Below, one piece after another: positions 21,301 to 29,128 of a DNA stretch of 64,000 nucleotides. The notes under the pieces were generated by a model, which did not search any database, was not told the origin of the DNA, and saw only the letters and a program-made list of their open reading frames with translations. This stretch comes from Hoplostethus atlanticus (taxonomy: Eukaryota > Chordata > Actinopteri > Trachichthyiformes > Trachichthyidae). The stretch spans positions 248,001-312,000 of the forward strand of contig JAXDDX010000185.1 in assembly GCA_034670405.1 (NCBI GenBank), given 5' to 3'. Position numbers and translations under genes: made by a program. Numbering within the stretch: the stretch's first letter is position 1; every line of letters starts with the position of its first letter.

Positions 21301-22810
21301 CACCCTAGCAACAGCCCAGGACACCCTAGCAACAGCCCAGGACACCCTAGCAATACCCTAGCAACGGCCCAGGACACCCTAGCAATGGCCCAGGACACCC
21401 TAGCAATGGCCCAGGACACCCTAGCAACGGCCTAGGATACCCTAGCAAACACCTTGGACACCCTAGCAACCACCTTTATATCCCTTTAAGCTTAGCACAT
21501 GTACATACTTCGCGGTTTGCCCGTACAGCAATCCCACGCATTTTCTGCGGGAAATGCATTTCTAGTTATGGAATTGATAGCGCCACAGTGCGCTGCCGTC
21601 CTCCTGTGGCTAATGAGATGTGCCTACTTCTCCTTTTTTTTTTGGCAGTCTAGTTTCATGTCAAACCATTTCTTTATTTACCTCAGCAACGGTGCGTGAT
21701 GAAACAGCATTAATAATTTCTTGCCATGCTTTACTTTTATCAGTTCTTGTGACTCCGCTGCTTATGCTTCTGAAAACTCTGTTATATTTTGTTATTTTCT
21801 CAGGCCATCATGCGTGCAACACTTCGTATTCCACAAGGTTCCTTTTTTCTCTCTTTTCTCCATGGTTGCACACGACCCTTGAGGCTGCACGCCATTTACA
21901 GTGTTGAACAGGGTGTTTACCTATGCAAATCAGCTTGAACAGGCATCCAATTTTCTAACGATTGGCATTCATCAAATATACACCTGTTCTACGCAGAAAT
22001 TGAGGTTTCCTGCATGTTTCATGAATCCCATGAGCATTTCTTCCCTCTAGATTCTCTGGCAAATTAAAGATAAGTATATTCTATTGGCTCTCTGTTCTCG
22101 AGCCAGTCTAGGTGTTCTGTGAGAGTGCAATAATTCATAATCCGCAATTCTTGATTACTGTGAATGGGAACTGCGCAGGCTGCAAATTCCTGCTAATCTG
22201 TTTCACAAGTTTGACAAGCATTCATAGGCTCGAAAATTGAGCTATTGAGCCAGTGTTTCTTGTGTCACCACCACCGGGATCACACCGGTAAGATGTCCAT
22301 ATGAAAAATTGTACATTGGCATTTGATCTATGATCTTGGAAGGCATTCATCTCATTCCCCTTCCATAGACTTGTGTATGATGTAAATGTTTCCTGTTTCT
22401 TGTAGATTAGGGGTTACTATGATTTATTGATATATGTGATATAAGTGACAGGAAAGATGTGTTTGGGTGTAAGAGCAAGTTGGAGAATTGTACAGCGTTG
22501 GCAGAGGTTTGCACAGTAGTTTGGTGGATTCGGTACCCAGTTTGAGTTTGGCAAGTTCAGTGTTGTTAAAGGTTTAGTAAGCAAGACAGAAAGCAGACAA
22601 AATATATGACAGCGGGAAGGCCAGAGAGAGCTACCTGTATTGGTTGTGATCTCTGTAAGCACCTCCAACCCTGCCGGGCCTCTCTGCCACAGGGAGGGAG
22701 AGGGACTGGTGGAGGAAGGCTTTCAGCACCAGATGAGTGTCGGCCTTGGTCTCCAGGAGAGAGATGGAAGAGACGAAAGAGACGGAATGGTGACCTGCAG
22801 CTTCTGACAT
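289..22810 (-). CDS. bcl2l12: Bcl-2-like protein 12, whole gene (7 coding exons)
   Basis: Minus-strand spliced gene. Coding exons in transcript order are 22810-22635, 13145-12899, 9387-9174, 3812-3711, 3558-3485, 2860-2597 and 330-289. Every junction has AG/GT and compatible phase, giving 1119 nt (372 residues plus TGA); human BCL2L12 has 334. Family landmarks appear in order: an N-terminal helix ([11 protein letters not shown]), [20 protein letters not shown], a Lys/Glu-rich segment, [51 protein letters not shown], and a C-terminal BH2-like motif [14 protein letters not shown]. In mammals BCL2L12 is a proline-rich, atypical BCL2-family protein that blocks apoptosis downstream of mitochondria and binds p53; fish function is inferred. 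Intron 2 is unusually long (9.5 kb) and repeat-filled. The main uncertainty is the true first exon. Confidence 0.88.
764..1075. repeat. MITE-like inverted repeat in bcl2l12 last intron
   Basis: gtcgtcgcaaaatg...ggtgcattcc...actcggaaa at 764-835 is repeated in inverse at 1020-1075 (RC: gtcgtcgcaaagtaatggtg, cattcctgtgtactcggaaa). A related segment lies at about 16395-16470 in the opposite orientation. No coding capacity; family unknown. Confidence 0.4.
1076..2596. other. bcl2l12 intron sequence, nothing recognised
   Basis: Intronic. Contains a short inverted pair around 1950-2020 (gcgtgtaggttgt / acaacctacacgc) and an ATG followed by a donor-like AG|gtacgt at about 1298-1317 on the plus strand. 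No convincing exon. Confidence 0.4.
2597..2860 (-). CDS. bcl2l12: bcl2l12 exon with BH2-like core
   Basis: A 264-nt exon (88 codons, phase 0/0) with acceptor tgtcttattag and donor gtgagg. It encodes [30 protein letters not shown], an Ala/Pro linker, [20 protein letters not shown] and [13 protein letters not shown]. The family counterparts are SDPALRSKLVRLSSDSFARL, ALAMELSRRVAG and FTPWIQAHGGW. The PWV..GGW part is the BH2-like motif, completed by the next exon. Confidence 0.9.
3485..3558 (-). CDS. bcl2l12: bcl2l12 exon ([22 protein letters not shown])
   Basis: A 74-nt exon with acceptor ttctcttaacag and donor gtagga. Phase 1 entry completes an Ala codon, then [19 protein letters not shown] and AINSK follow. 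It aligns with KEAILRRLVALLEEEAEVINQK in the human protein, an amphipathic helix. Confidence 0.85.
3711..3812 (-). CDS. bcl2l12: bcl2l12 exon ([18 protein letters not shown])
   Basis: A 102-nt exon, phase 1 in and phase 1 out. Acceptor ttggtgtag; donor CCACCTG|gtgatt. It encodes [19 protein letters not shown] followed by a short proline-rich stretch, and matches TPDFYALVAQRLEQLVQEQ of the human protein. A second identical donor sequence lies 61 nt downstream beyond a (GT)n microsatellite. Only the first donor keeps the frame with the next exon. Confidence 0.8.
4743..6099. mobile_element. hAT-type DNA transposon inserted in the L1 relic
   Basis: Terminal inverted repeats cagtgtttccc...gggaaacactg with the gtggcggcccgcc subterminal motif typical of fish hAT elements. 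It is flanked by a 7-bp direct repeat CAGTGAA (4736-4742 and 6100-6106). Deleting 4743-6099 plus one repeat rejoins the host L1 reading frame as [13 protein letters not shown]. Length 1357 bp, no transposase. It has picked up further pieces: a fragment starting ctacatccacactaatacg near 5287 that resembles another DNA transposon end, and a Myb/SANT-like ORF. Confidence 0.75.
5464..5661 (+). CDS. Myb/SANT-like domain ORF inside the hAT element
   Basis: A 65-residue [23 protein letters not shown]...[21 protein letters not shown]...SD. The pattern (F)VWTD.EVELLL..T.EYK....DWES.QSKY..I...Y is a Myb/SANT-like domain seen in many uncharacterised fish proteins, often linked to DNA transposons. About one domain long, with a stop soon after, so it is probably a fragment of a longer protein. 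It may be a captured or nested-transposon gene; expression is unknown. Confidence 0.5.
   Translation: MAKSKSSDVFVWTDVEVELLLKVTNEYKAVNAAGNTDWESSQSKYSNILQRYQEHYPSPGKNTSD
6316..6352. repeat. (AAT)n microsatellite
   Basis: About 12 copies of ata/aat following the L1 relic. Confidence 0.9.
6439..7850. repeat. Minisatellite-bearing repetitive element, copy a
   Basis: Starts gtgggattgctgtgtaacagcaaac and ends gcggtttgcccgtacatcaatcccacgcattttccgcggg. The word GGGATTGCTGT....GCAAAC at the left reappears inverted near the right end. Interior: a unique left part (ttcacgagttatcgcagata), then roughly five units of about 130 bp with cccatagacttcaatgtatt, gcaactgcattcaacttcat and gccgccattttggat, then a 21-bp minisatellite. 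Copies b and c lie at 19502-20256 and 20290-21567. No ORF; class unknown. Confidence 0.7.
7435..7760. repeat. 21-bp minisatellite (gacaccctagcaacggcccag)n
   Basis: Imperfect tandem units gacaccctagcaacggccca(g), with short variants caccctagcaa. The same satellite, longer, occurs at 20740-21480. Confidence 0.9.
8110..8690. repeat. CCGGG-rich non-coding repeat, probably a MITE
   Basis: Repeated gacccgggt / cccgggtc words and gtgtgaatgggtca motifs. The right end (ggatttgtgtgtgaaagggg) resembles DNA-transposon termini in fish. The left terminus is not clear and there is no coding capacity. Confidence 0.4.
8690..8870 (+). repeat. Common fish interspersed repeat fragment
   Basis: gtgtggagtttgcatgttgt, gtgggtttcctccaggtgcc, aaagacatgcaagttggg and agccctgtgatggacaggtc form a well-known dispersed sequence in teleost genomes (LINE-associated). 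Truncated both sides. Confidence 0.55.
9174..9387 (-). CDS. bcl2l12: bcl2l12 exon (Lys/Glu-rich segment)
   Basis: A 214-nt exon, entered in phase 0 (ctcgtccccacag acceptor) and left in phase 1 (donor gtaagc). It encodes [18 protein letters not shown], a basic run with [11 protein letters not shown], then [17 protein letters not shown] and a proline-rich end. The basic run could act as a nuclear localisation signal (inference). Confidence 0.8.
9388..10535. other. bcl2l12 intron, no gene seen
   Basis: Mostly AT-rich unique sequence. A tRNA-like stretch at 9577-9650 (gagtccttgtggctcagtgtagagg) may be a degenerate SINE head. Confidence 0.35.
10540..10720 (+). repeat. tRNA-headed SINE
   Basis: Pol III A-box-like ctagctcagtggtcttaggc and B-box gggttcgaatcctgc are followed by a conserved body (cctctctcacccaatctttc, ctgtctctct) and an A-rich tail with aataaa repeats. 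The same family as the inverted copy at 11535-11698. Confidence 0.75.
11428..11791. mobile_element. Tc1/mariner-type MITE
   Basis: Inverted ends cagatgtggacaaatttgtt, ggtaccctt and aagggtaccaacaaatttgt, ccacgtctg, flanked by TA on both sides (11426-27, 11792-93). It has no transposase and is interrupted by a SINE. Confidence 0.8.
11535..11698 (-). repeat. tRNA-headed SINE nested in the MITE
   Basis: Read on the minus strand: ggggcatcctggtggctcag (A box), ctgggtttgaatcctatgtc (B box), a body tgatctttcatgtctctct, then tgtcaaataaaggcaaaaat and an A-rich tail. It post-dates the MITE that contains it. Confidence 0.75.
11794..12898. other. bcl2l12 intron, no gene seen
   Basis: No splice-bounded coding segment or recognised repeat on either strand. 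Confidence 0.35.
12899..13145 (-). CDS. bcl2l12: bcl2l12 exon ([20 protein letters not shown] segment)
   Basis: The exon runs from the acceptor tttcccatgccag to the donor gtaagg. It is 247 nt and enters needing two bases from the previous exon (AG+T gives Ser). It encodes [11 protein letters not shown], an acidic stretch [12 protein letters not shown], then [20 protein letters not shown], which matches the DFLSRLRRCLPCSLGRG region of the human protein. A run of charged residues ([18 protein letters not shown]) precedes the donor. Confidence 0.85.
14510..14944 (+). pseudogene. hAT transposase 5' end (BED zinc-finger) relic
   Basis: Starts taggggtgggtggtataacgg, a hAT terminus. An ATG at 14735 opens [11 protein letters not shown], then [35 protein letters not shown] and TGA at 14891. 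The [10 protein letters not shown]...C pattern is the BED finger of hAT transposases. The second Cys of CxxC is Tyr and is followed by a stop, after which the frame continues [15 protein letters not shown]. It is cut off by the LINE that follows. Confidence 0.7.
14945..15957 (+). mobile_element. L2-type LINE, 5'-truncated 3' end
   Basis: Encodes the RT C-terminus in shifting frames: [54 protein letters not shown], then LKTHSFS. The 3'UTR ends in gtgattaagggctatacaaa, taaatgtgatttgatt. The same family's tail lies inverted at 29640-29989. Confidence 0.8.
16640..17110. repeat. Degenerate (gaatcg)-type simple repeat and flanks
   Basis: 16925-17005 is a purine-pyrimidine degenerate repeat built on gaatcgtattg/gaattgcattg. 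Its long ORFs on both strands are low-complexity artefacts. Nothing else is recognised. Confidence 0.4.
17115..17706 (+). mobile_element. L2-clade LINE 3' end
   Basis: An ORF at 17129-17401 with [38 protein letters not shown] and [12 protein letters not shown] is the typical RT C-terminus of this fish LINE. A 3'UTR follows, ending ttgtaagtcgctttggataa, aagcatctgctaaatgattg, taatgtaa, the tail also used by the SINEs here. Confidence 0.85.
18090..19280 (+). repeat. Possible solitary LTR
   Basis: A promoter-like cataaaag at about 18278 precedes a CT/CA-rich stretch, and an AATAAA follows at about 19107. A tggtggtgccccaagag at about 19247 looks like a primer-binding site just after an LTR. No gag/pol and no clear TG...CA ends, so this is tentative. 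Confidence 0.3.
19502..20256. repeat. Minisatellite-bearing element, copy b (short, no minisatellite)
   Basis: Begins gtgggattgctgtgaaacag and ends cccatgcattttccacggg, aaatgcatttctagtt. It has the ttcacgagttatcgcaga block and three cccatagacttcaatg/gccgccattttggat units but lacks the 21-bp array. Confidence 0.7.
20290..21567. repeat. Minisatellite-bearing element, copy c
   Basis: 5'-truncated, starting at gctcacctgtagcgcgaaat right after copy b. It ends gcggtttgcccgtacagcaa, tcccacgcattttctgcggg. It carries the long 21-bp array. Confidence 0.7.
20740..21480. repeat. 21-bp minisatellite array (long)
   Basis: About 30 imperfect copies of gacaccctagcaacggcccag with ggcctag variants and interspersed half-units. 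Confidence 0.9.
21568..22059. other. bcl2l12 intron, no gene seen
   Basis: No recognisable repeat or exon. ORFs here lack splice or protein support. Confidence 0.35.
22060..22634 (-). repeat. Intron segment A, duplicated at 35324-36093
   Basis: From tattctattggctctctgt to the bcl2l12 ATG exon this intron sequence recurs near-identically at 35324-36093. Compared with that copy, segment A lacks about 210 bp between cattggca and tttgatctatg. Confidence 0.75.
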
Positions 22811-22812
22811 CA
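22635..22812 (-). CDS. bcl2l12: bcl2l12 exon with start codon
   Basis: The start ATG is at 22810-22808 and reads MSEAAGHH. The exon ends in ...CAATACAG followed by the donor gtagct, in phase 2, which matches the incoming phase of the exon at 13145. A good acceptor (ccctttctattag) ends right before position 22812, two bases upstream of the ATG, so at least one 5' non-coding exon should lie upstream. The segment [15 protein letters not shown] aligns with the N-terminal helix of mammalian BCL2L12. Its last 34 bases are duplicated at about 36094-36127. Confidence 0.8.
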
Positions 22813-23939
22813 CTAATAGAAAGGGAATCAGAGCAACACAGTTCAGCTCAAACCCATTTTCTTTTTCTGTGTTGTTTCAGTAAAAAAGACACAAGAGTGT
22901 CCATTTAGTATAGAGCAGCGTGATGACAGGTGTATACATAGCGGCTGAGCATGGTAAGGAAGTGCACCTACTTAAAAGATAACTGCTTAAGGTAGTTTAT
23001 CGAATATAACAACAATAATGAATTTCGGTGAGCAAATATGTGACGTGCTCACAGAATGAGTCGGAAGTCGCAATGGCTGATTTACGTAGAAATGCTTTTT
23101 AACAGTAGCACCGCCAGGATTATAGCACTACCTTCCAGCGCCACAGCGGTCTCCCAGACCGCTGGGTGTAACGGCATTGATGGCGTTCACAGTTGCAGTA
23201 ACAATGCATTTGTTTGATAAAGTTGGGTGTTAATTATCAAAAATAAATAAAAAATAAAAAAATACAATAAGAAATAAGCTATAGGGTCTGCCTATATGGT
23301 ATGGTATATGGTATTATGACAGCCGCTATAGCCGATGCAAGTGTGGAATTCAAGCTATATTTCCTAAACCAATAAACAAGAAATAATAATGCATGACTCT
23401 GATGTATTTAGATATATGCATCCAAGGAAACAACACACGCAAAGTCAACTAAAGTGTTAACTTAAGTGTTAAAGTGTCAACTAAAGGCTATAGGCGATAT
23501 CGACGGGCTTTGCTCTAGGCTTTTTTCACAGTGCGCAGTAGCCTTTCACGGCACGGGCCAAAGCTGAACAGTTTGTAGTATGCTATGTATACAAGGCTAA
23601 AATAGAATAATTTACACTATTCTATCAGATAGGACAACTATGCATATCAATTCAGGAATTACACAATAAACAAAATAAAAACATTTATTGCGCTGCAGGT
23701 CCCGACACAAAATAGCAGGCAAAAAACACATAATAAAAATCACACAATATTCAGAAAAGAAATAATGAATGAATATTAGAAAATAACAATCAATAATAAT
23801 GATGTAGACTACATAGAGTAAACGAAATACAATATAATTCGTCAAATTTTAACATTAATAATTAATTATTATTATGAATAATATAACAGAACAAATAATC
23901 AGAATATTTTAACAGGTCAGGTGAAACGAAACAAGACGA

Positions 23940-24180
23940 TGTGTCGCAAGATGTGCGCGTTGATGGCAGCCAGGTCCAGGATGAGTACAGTCGAGCCATG
24001 GGATCCACCACGTCAACTCCGACCTGACATAGAAATTAGCGCAAACTGTAATCATTGTCCAACGCAAATATTTGTCACAACATCAGTGTGTTTTTATCTG
24101 TCTCTATAATACTACCATTTACACAGCTCACCTTGGAAACGTTGTAGAAGTTGACAGTCTCTGGCTTCTTCTTCAATCAC
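23940..24180 (-). pseudogene. Second piggyBac transposase fragment with an intron
   Basis: KKPETVNFYNVSK ends at 24132 with AAG|gtgagc. After 108 bp an acceptor ctatgtcag precedes VGVDVVDPMARLYS, and then, in another frame, VLILDLAAINAHIL. This order (FYN..K..GVDVVD.MARLYS...LDLAAINAHIL) is the conserved end of the piggyBac core. A 3'UTR similar to that of the first fragment follows, so this is a duplicate 3' half. Confidence 0.6.
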
Positions 24181-24387
24181 TACCAATATCCAGGCGTTGG
24201 TGTGCTGTGATAAGGATAATTGTAATATTAATAATCCGTTAGTAATAATTAGGAACAATTATGAACAATATAACGAACAAAATTCACAGAATATTTTGAC
24301 AGGTCAGAGGAAACGAAATAGAACATAACAATAGGTGATTTTGAACAAACCTGAGGTCCAATAGGCAGTCCAGCTGCCTAATTTGCT

Positions 24388-24915
24388 TTACGCACTGCAG
24401 CCGGGGCAAAAGCTCTTCACCCTTGCAGTGCACTTCCCGCAAACAGGTCGCTTGCATCCTTCACATGCAATCAGGGTCTTGTTCTTTTTGCAGTGGCTGT
24501 TGATCTGGCATTGCTTCCGTGTTGCGGGCTGTTGCTGGTGTGGCTCTCTCGGAACATGCGCGCATGTGGTCTTCTCTCAGCTCCTTGGCCAGCTGGAGGA
24601 TGAAGACTCTTCGGGCGATGCTGTTCCCTGTGCACGTCTTGTACAAGATGTGAGCGTTGATGGCAATAATAAAAATAATAACCTATGCCAACCTGGCACC
24701 AATGGAGTGGATGTGGAAGTAGATGGCTCAGCTGGCAGAACTGGGGCAGCGTTGCTGGGCTTGGATTTTTTACGTCGGGGTTCCTCTGGCTGATAGTCGG
24801 AATCAGACGAACACTCCTCCTCGCTCCAGTCCACATCACTCAAGTCTGAAACTTCTCCACCATCAGATTCCCCTTCACCCAGTTCGTGAAATAATGCCAA
24901 AGCCTCCTCTACATT
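24388..24915 (-). pseudogene. piggyBac-like transposase, catalytic core deleted
   Basis: The N-terminal part reads RLNVEEALALFHELGEGESD, then an acidic stretch DLSDVDWSEEECSSDSDYQP and a basic EEPRRKKSKP. At about 24655 it jumps to the C-terminal part INAHILYKTCTGNSIARRVF, ILQLAKELRE. After a one-base frame change comes the Cys-rich zinc domain RKQCQINSHC, LIACEGCKRPVCGKCTAR, VKSFCPGCSA, TAA at 24390-24388. The whole RNase H-like core between these parts is absent, so it cannot encode an active transposase. Confidence 0.7.
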
Positions 24916-25519
24916 CAGTCTTGTTTGCTCTCTTCATCTTCTCTCTCTTCGTCCTCTTGATCATCAAATAGCGGGCAATAGCAGACAATACTGACTCAAC
25001 TCAAATATGCTACTGCTCTGTGTTTTGAATTGAGATCTCACTATATATAAGTATTATTGAAGAAAAACAAGAAACATTGCTTAGCAACCAAAGACGCGCG
25101 AAATGAAACCCGCGAAATTTGAAAAAAAACCACATTGTAATGTAGCGATGTATGGACATACAGTATGCCGTCAATCTGACCGCTATGGCGTTCCTAGGTA
25201 TAAATGCTCAGAAATCTTTTGTCTTTTGATTTAGAACCTTCAAACTTTGTGAAAATAAAGTTAACACATATTTAGGAAAAGTCATGGACTGGGGGCCTCA
25301 TACTCTTTATTTTAACAGAGATATTTGCAACAGAAAACCCCAAACCGTCTGTGAGACCGCCGTGGCGCTTCTAGTGTTAATGTCAAAAGTCTATTTTTGA
25401 CCATTTTGGTATTTTGACTAATTTTAATAAAACAAAATCTTGGCTTTCATAATCTGTATGAATTACTTCCTATTTTGGAGTGGAAATATAACTTTGAAGC
25501 ATAAAAGCAAGATATGGTA

Positions 25520-28500
25520 TTTTCAAGTTCAAGAAGTTTATTTGTCACATACACACACGGGTGTGCAGTGAAATGTAAAAAGTGGCAATGCTCGACAGAA
25601 ATGTGCAAAGAACAAAATAACAGGTTCACACTATTTACAATAAAAAACCAACACAATATTTACAGTAAGAGCACTTTGGAAATAAAAAATATAGTAAAAA
25701 AGGGAAATCGTATGTATGTAATATAATATAAATTATGTGTAGTCGTTACCTAAGTGTGTGAGTGTGTGTGTGTGCATAAGAGGGGCAGTGTGTGGGTCTT
25801 GGTGGGGGCCCTGGTGAGGTCAGAGTTCACAGTCGATGGCCTGAGGAAAGAAACTCCGTCTCAGTCTCTGTTTTGGCAGCATGACTACGGAGGCGCTTGC
25901 CTGACCGCAGCAGCTGAAACAGTCCGTTGTTGGGGTGGTGAGGATCCTTCATGATCCTGCAGGCTCTGCACCTCCTGGTGTATAAGTCCTGCAGGGTGGG
26001 GAGTGTAGTTCCAATAGTGCGTTCAGCCGAACGCACTACTCTCTGCAGAGCCTTCCTGTCCTGAGCGGAGCTGTTGCCAAACCAGGCAGTGATGCTTCCT
26101 GTCAGGATGCTCTCTACAGCTCCAGAGTAGAAGGACTGAAGGATCCTCCGGGAGACTTTAAATTTCCTCAGTTGCCTGAGGTGGTAAAGGCGCTGCCTCG
26201 CCTTTCTCACCAGAGTGTCAGTGTGTGTGGACCATGTGAGATCTTCGGTGATGTGGACTCCCAGGTATTTATACCTGCTCACCCTCTCCACAGTAGTCCC
26301 ATTAATCCCCAGTGGTGAGTACGTCCTCTGTTGTTGTGTCCTCCTAAAGTCCACAATCAGCTCCTTAGTTTTGGTGACATTCAAGAGGAGGCTGTTGTCC
26401 TGGCACCAGAGTGACAGATCAGCAACTTCCTCCAGGTAGGCCTTCTCGTCATTGTCGGAGATCAGGCCCACCACCACTGTGTCATCCGCAAACTTGATGA
26501 TGGAGTTGGAGCTGAACCTGGCCACACAGTCATGTGTGTACAGGGAGTACAGTAGGGGGCTGAGGACGCAACCCTGGGGGGATCCTGTGTTCAGGGTGAG
26601 GGGGTTGGAGGTGTGTCTACCCACCCTGACCACCTGGGGCCTGGCGGTCAGGAAGTCCAGGATCCAGGCACACAGGGGGGTGTTCAGTCCCAGCTCAATC
26701 AACTTGCCAGCCAGTCTGGTGGGGACTATGGTATTGAAAGCTGAACTATAATCAATGAACAGCAGTCTCACATAGCCCCCCTTCCGGCTGTCCAGATGAG
26801 AGTGTGGTGTGCAGTACCTGGGAGACAGCATCATCCGTGGATCTGTTGGGACGATAAGCAAACTGCAGCGGGTCCATGGAGCAGGGGAGGAAGGCGCAGA
26901 TGTAGTCCTTTATCAGCCTCTCAAAGCATTGCATGACCACCGAGGTGAGGGCCACCGGTCGATAATCATTCAGGCATGTTGGAGAAGCATTCTTGGGCAC
27001 AGGGACAATAGTGGATCTCTTGAAGCAGGCGGGGACCACAGACTCAGCCAGGGAGATGTTGAATATAGTGGTGAACACTGGAGCTAGCGGATTAGCACAG
27101 GTCTTCAGTACTCGCTCAGATATGCCATCTGGACCAGCAGCTTTCCTGGTGTTCACCCTCGTCAGAGCCCTCCTCACACTGTGCTCGGTCACAGAGAGCG
27201 TGTGTTCATCCCCAGCGGTAGAACTCACTTCGGCTGCGCTAACAGTGATGTTGTTAGCCGGCGAGCTAGCGCTGTTGTTGCTAGCCTCAAACCGTGCATA
27301 AAATGAGTTCAGGTCATCCGCTAGGGATGCGTCGGCACTCACAATTGCGGGGGGTCTGCCCTGGTAGTCTGTTATAGTCTGTAGCCCCTGCCATAGGCGC
27401 CTGGTGTCGCGCTGCTCCATCTGCGACTCCACTCTGTCTTTATACCTCCTCTTGGCCTCCTTCACCGCCCTTCTCAGTCCATAGGACGCTGCCTTGTGCT
27501 CGTCCATGTTGCCGGATACAAGACCGGCGTTATAGGCAGCAGTGCGGGCGTTCAAAGCGTCGCGGATGAACCCACGGTTTTTGGTTAGGAAAGGACCTAA
27601 CTTTTACCGTGGGGACGATGGTGTCCACTAGCGTCGCTATGAAGCTCGTTACTACTTCCATAACCTCGCTGACGTCCCTGGAACTGGATTGGAACATGTC
27701 CCAGTCGACGTCACACAGAGCGTCCTGTAGCTCAGCCTCTGATTGGTCAGACCACCGCTTTACGTCCCTCGTCACTACCGCTTCCCGTGCTATCCTTTGT
27801 TTATACTCCGGTAGCAGGAAAATGGCGGCATGGTCTGATTTGCCGAACGGAGGGAGAGAGGCAGCCTTGTAGCCTCTCTTGAACGGCGTATAGCAGTGGT
27901 CCAACGTTCTTTCCCCTCTGGTAGCACACGTAATGTGCTGATGAAAGTTCGGCATGACTTTTTTTAGGTTTGCCCTATTAAAGTCCCCAGCCACCACCAT
28001 AGCCGCATCGGGATGCTTGTTCTGATGCCGACATAACACATCATGTAGGTCCGATAGTGCTACGTCGGTGTCCGCTTGTGGTGGTATGTAGACGGCTATG
28101 GTGATGACCGAGCTGAACTCCCGGGGAAGGTAGAATGGACGGCATGAGATCGTCAGATGTTCCAGGTTCGACGAGCAGGAACGAGAAAGAGTCTTAATGT
28201 CCTTGGGGTTGCACCACTTGTTGGTTCCACCCTTAGATTTGCCAGACTCTTCCGTTCTATCCGCACGGAAAACAGAGAAGGACTCGGTTGGGCATATGAC
28301 TCGATCCGGCACCAGCGGGGTCAGACATGTTTCCGTCAGACAAAAGATGTTACAATCGCTCATGTCCCGTTGGAATCTAATCCTCGCCCTAACATCATCC
28401 AATTTATTTTCCAGAGACTGGACGTTAGCAAGAAGGATGCTGGGCAGAGGTGGACGGTGGGCTTGAACTCTGTCTGTTCCGAATTCCGCTCCGTTTTCCC

Positions 28501-28640
28501 CGATGTTTTCTCCTTCGTCTCCCCGTAGATGCGTCTCCACTGTTGTTGTTGTGGCTCGCTCGTACGATCTCTGCCGGCCACGCTGGGTCGAAGGAACTGG
28601 ATTTGGCGAAGTTGATCGCGGCAGCGGCATTCAGCGATAA
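25520..28640 (-). mobile_element. APE-type LINE (L2/Rex1/CR1-like), copy 1, near full length
   Basis: Minus-strand ORF2-like sequence. Endonuclease 28630-27530 (ILLANVQSLENKLDDVRARI, FCLTETCLTPLVPD, MVVAGDFNRANLKK, SDHAAIFLL). RT 27555-26752 ([50 protein letters not shown]) and 26861-25827 ([60 protein letters not shown]). Lesions seen against copy 2: an 8-bp deletion near 27568, an 18-bp in-frame deletion near 28224 removing GVCFMT-like residues, and a 1-2 nt indel near 26800. The 3'UTR ends acaaataaacttcttgaact. Exact clade not assigned. Confidence 0.88.
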
Positions 28641-28710
28641 CTAGCCAGCTGCATCCGCACCTGTTGGTTGTCAAGTTAGCAAGCTAGTATCGTAATCATC
28701 AAGACTTTCA

Positions 28711-29128
28711 ATGGCGTCTCGGAAAGAAGAAGAAATTGCTCGGCAATCCAGTGTTGTCTGTGGATTCCGGCGATCGGTGGCGAGAGCTTATTGACGACTA
28801 CTTTTTGGCACCGAGATCTGACCGAGAGACGGCTGAGGAGAGCGGCTCGGATGACACGGGAACGGACAACAACAGTGAAACCTCCGGCGACACTTCGGAC
28901 TCTGACGGGCCCATTTCAGACACCGACAACAATGAAGATGTTGACATGGAGGCACTTTTTTTAACAGACCCAATATCTGCCGTCCTTGAGTCGGATGAAT
29001 GGGATGAATATGTGAGCTACGGATCTGGAGGGGATATCGAGAAGCTCGTAGCTTCAAGTGTGGCTGCAAATGTACATCCTCTTCTCTATGGTGAAAAAAC
29101 GAGAGAGATGAGATGTCACTGCTGGTAA
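28711..29128 (+). CDS. Unrecognised acidic ORF with a splice donor, one frameshift
   Basis: An ORF at 28736-29128 begins LLGNPVLSVDSGDRWRELID and is Asp/Ser/Thr-rich (TGTDNNSETSGDTSDSDGP), then DEWDEYVSYGSGGDIEKLV and EKTREMRCHCW. A donor (CACTGCTG|gtaagc) sits at about 29125. An ATG at 28711 (MASRK) lies in a different frame, separated by one extra A in ggaaagaag, so the gene may be broken or the base may be an error. It lies head-to-head with the 5' end of the LINE. No family recognised; it could be a transposon-linked or real host exon. Confidence 0.35.

Larger units (their letters stand above)
23120..25380 (-). mobile_element. piggyBac-type DNA transposon, rearranged
   Basis: The outer ends are inverted: left cactaccttccagcgccaca, gcggtctcccagacc; right (RC) cactagaagcgccacggcgg, tctcacagacgg. 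TTAA sits at the right end (25377-25380) and TTAT at the left (23120-23123), fitting the piggyBac TTAA target. Minus-strand coding relics include the acidic N-terminus and the Cys-rich C-terminus, but the DDD catalytic core is missing. A second partial copy of the 3' half follows. Confidence 0.7.

Noticed and set aside
20740..21480. Regular repeat-spacer look that could suggest a CRISPR array
   Set aside because: Units are directly adjacent 21-mers with no unique spacers, in a vertebrate genome: a minisatellite.
26215..28528. Plus-strand ORFs within the LINE (and their twins at 37263-38916)
   Set aside because: Antisense shadows of the endonuclease and reverse transcriptase frames.
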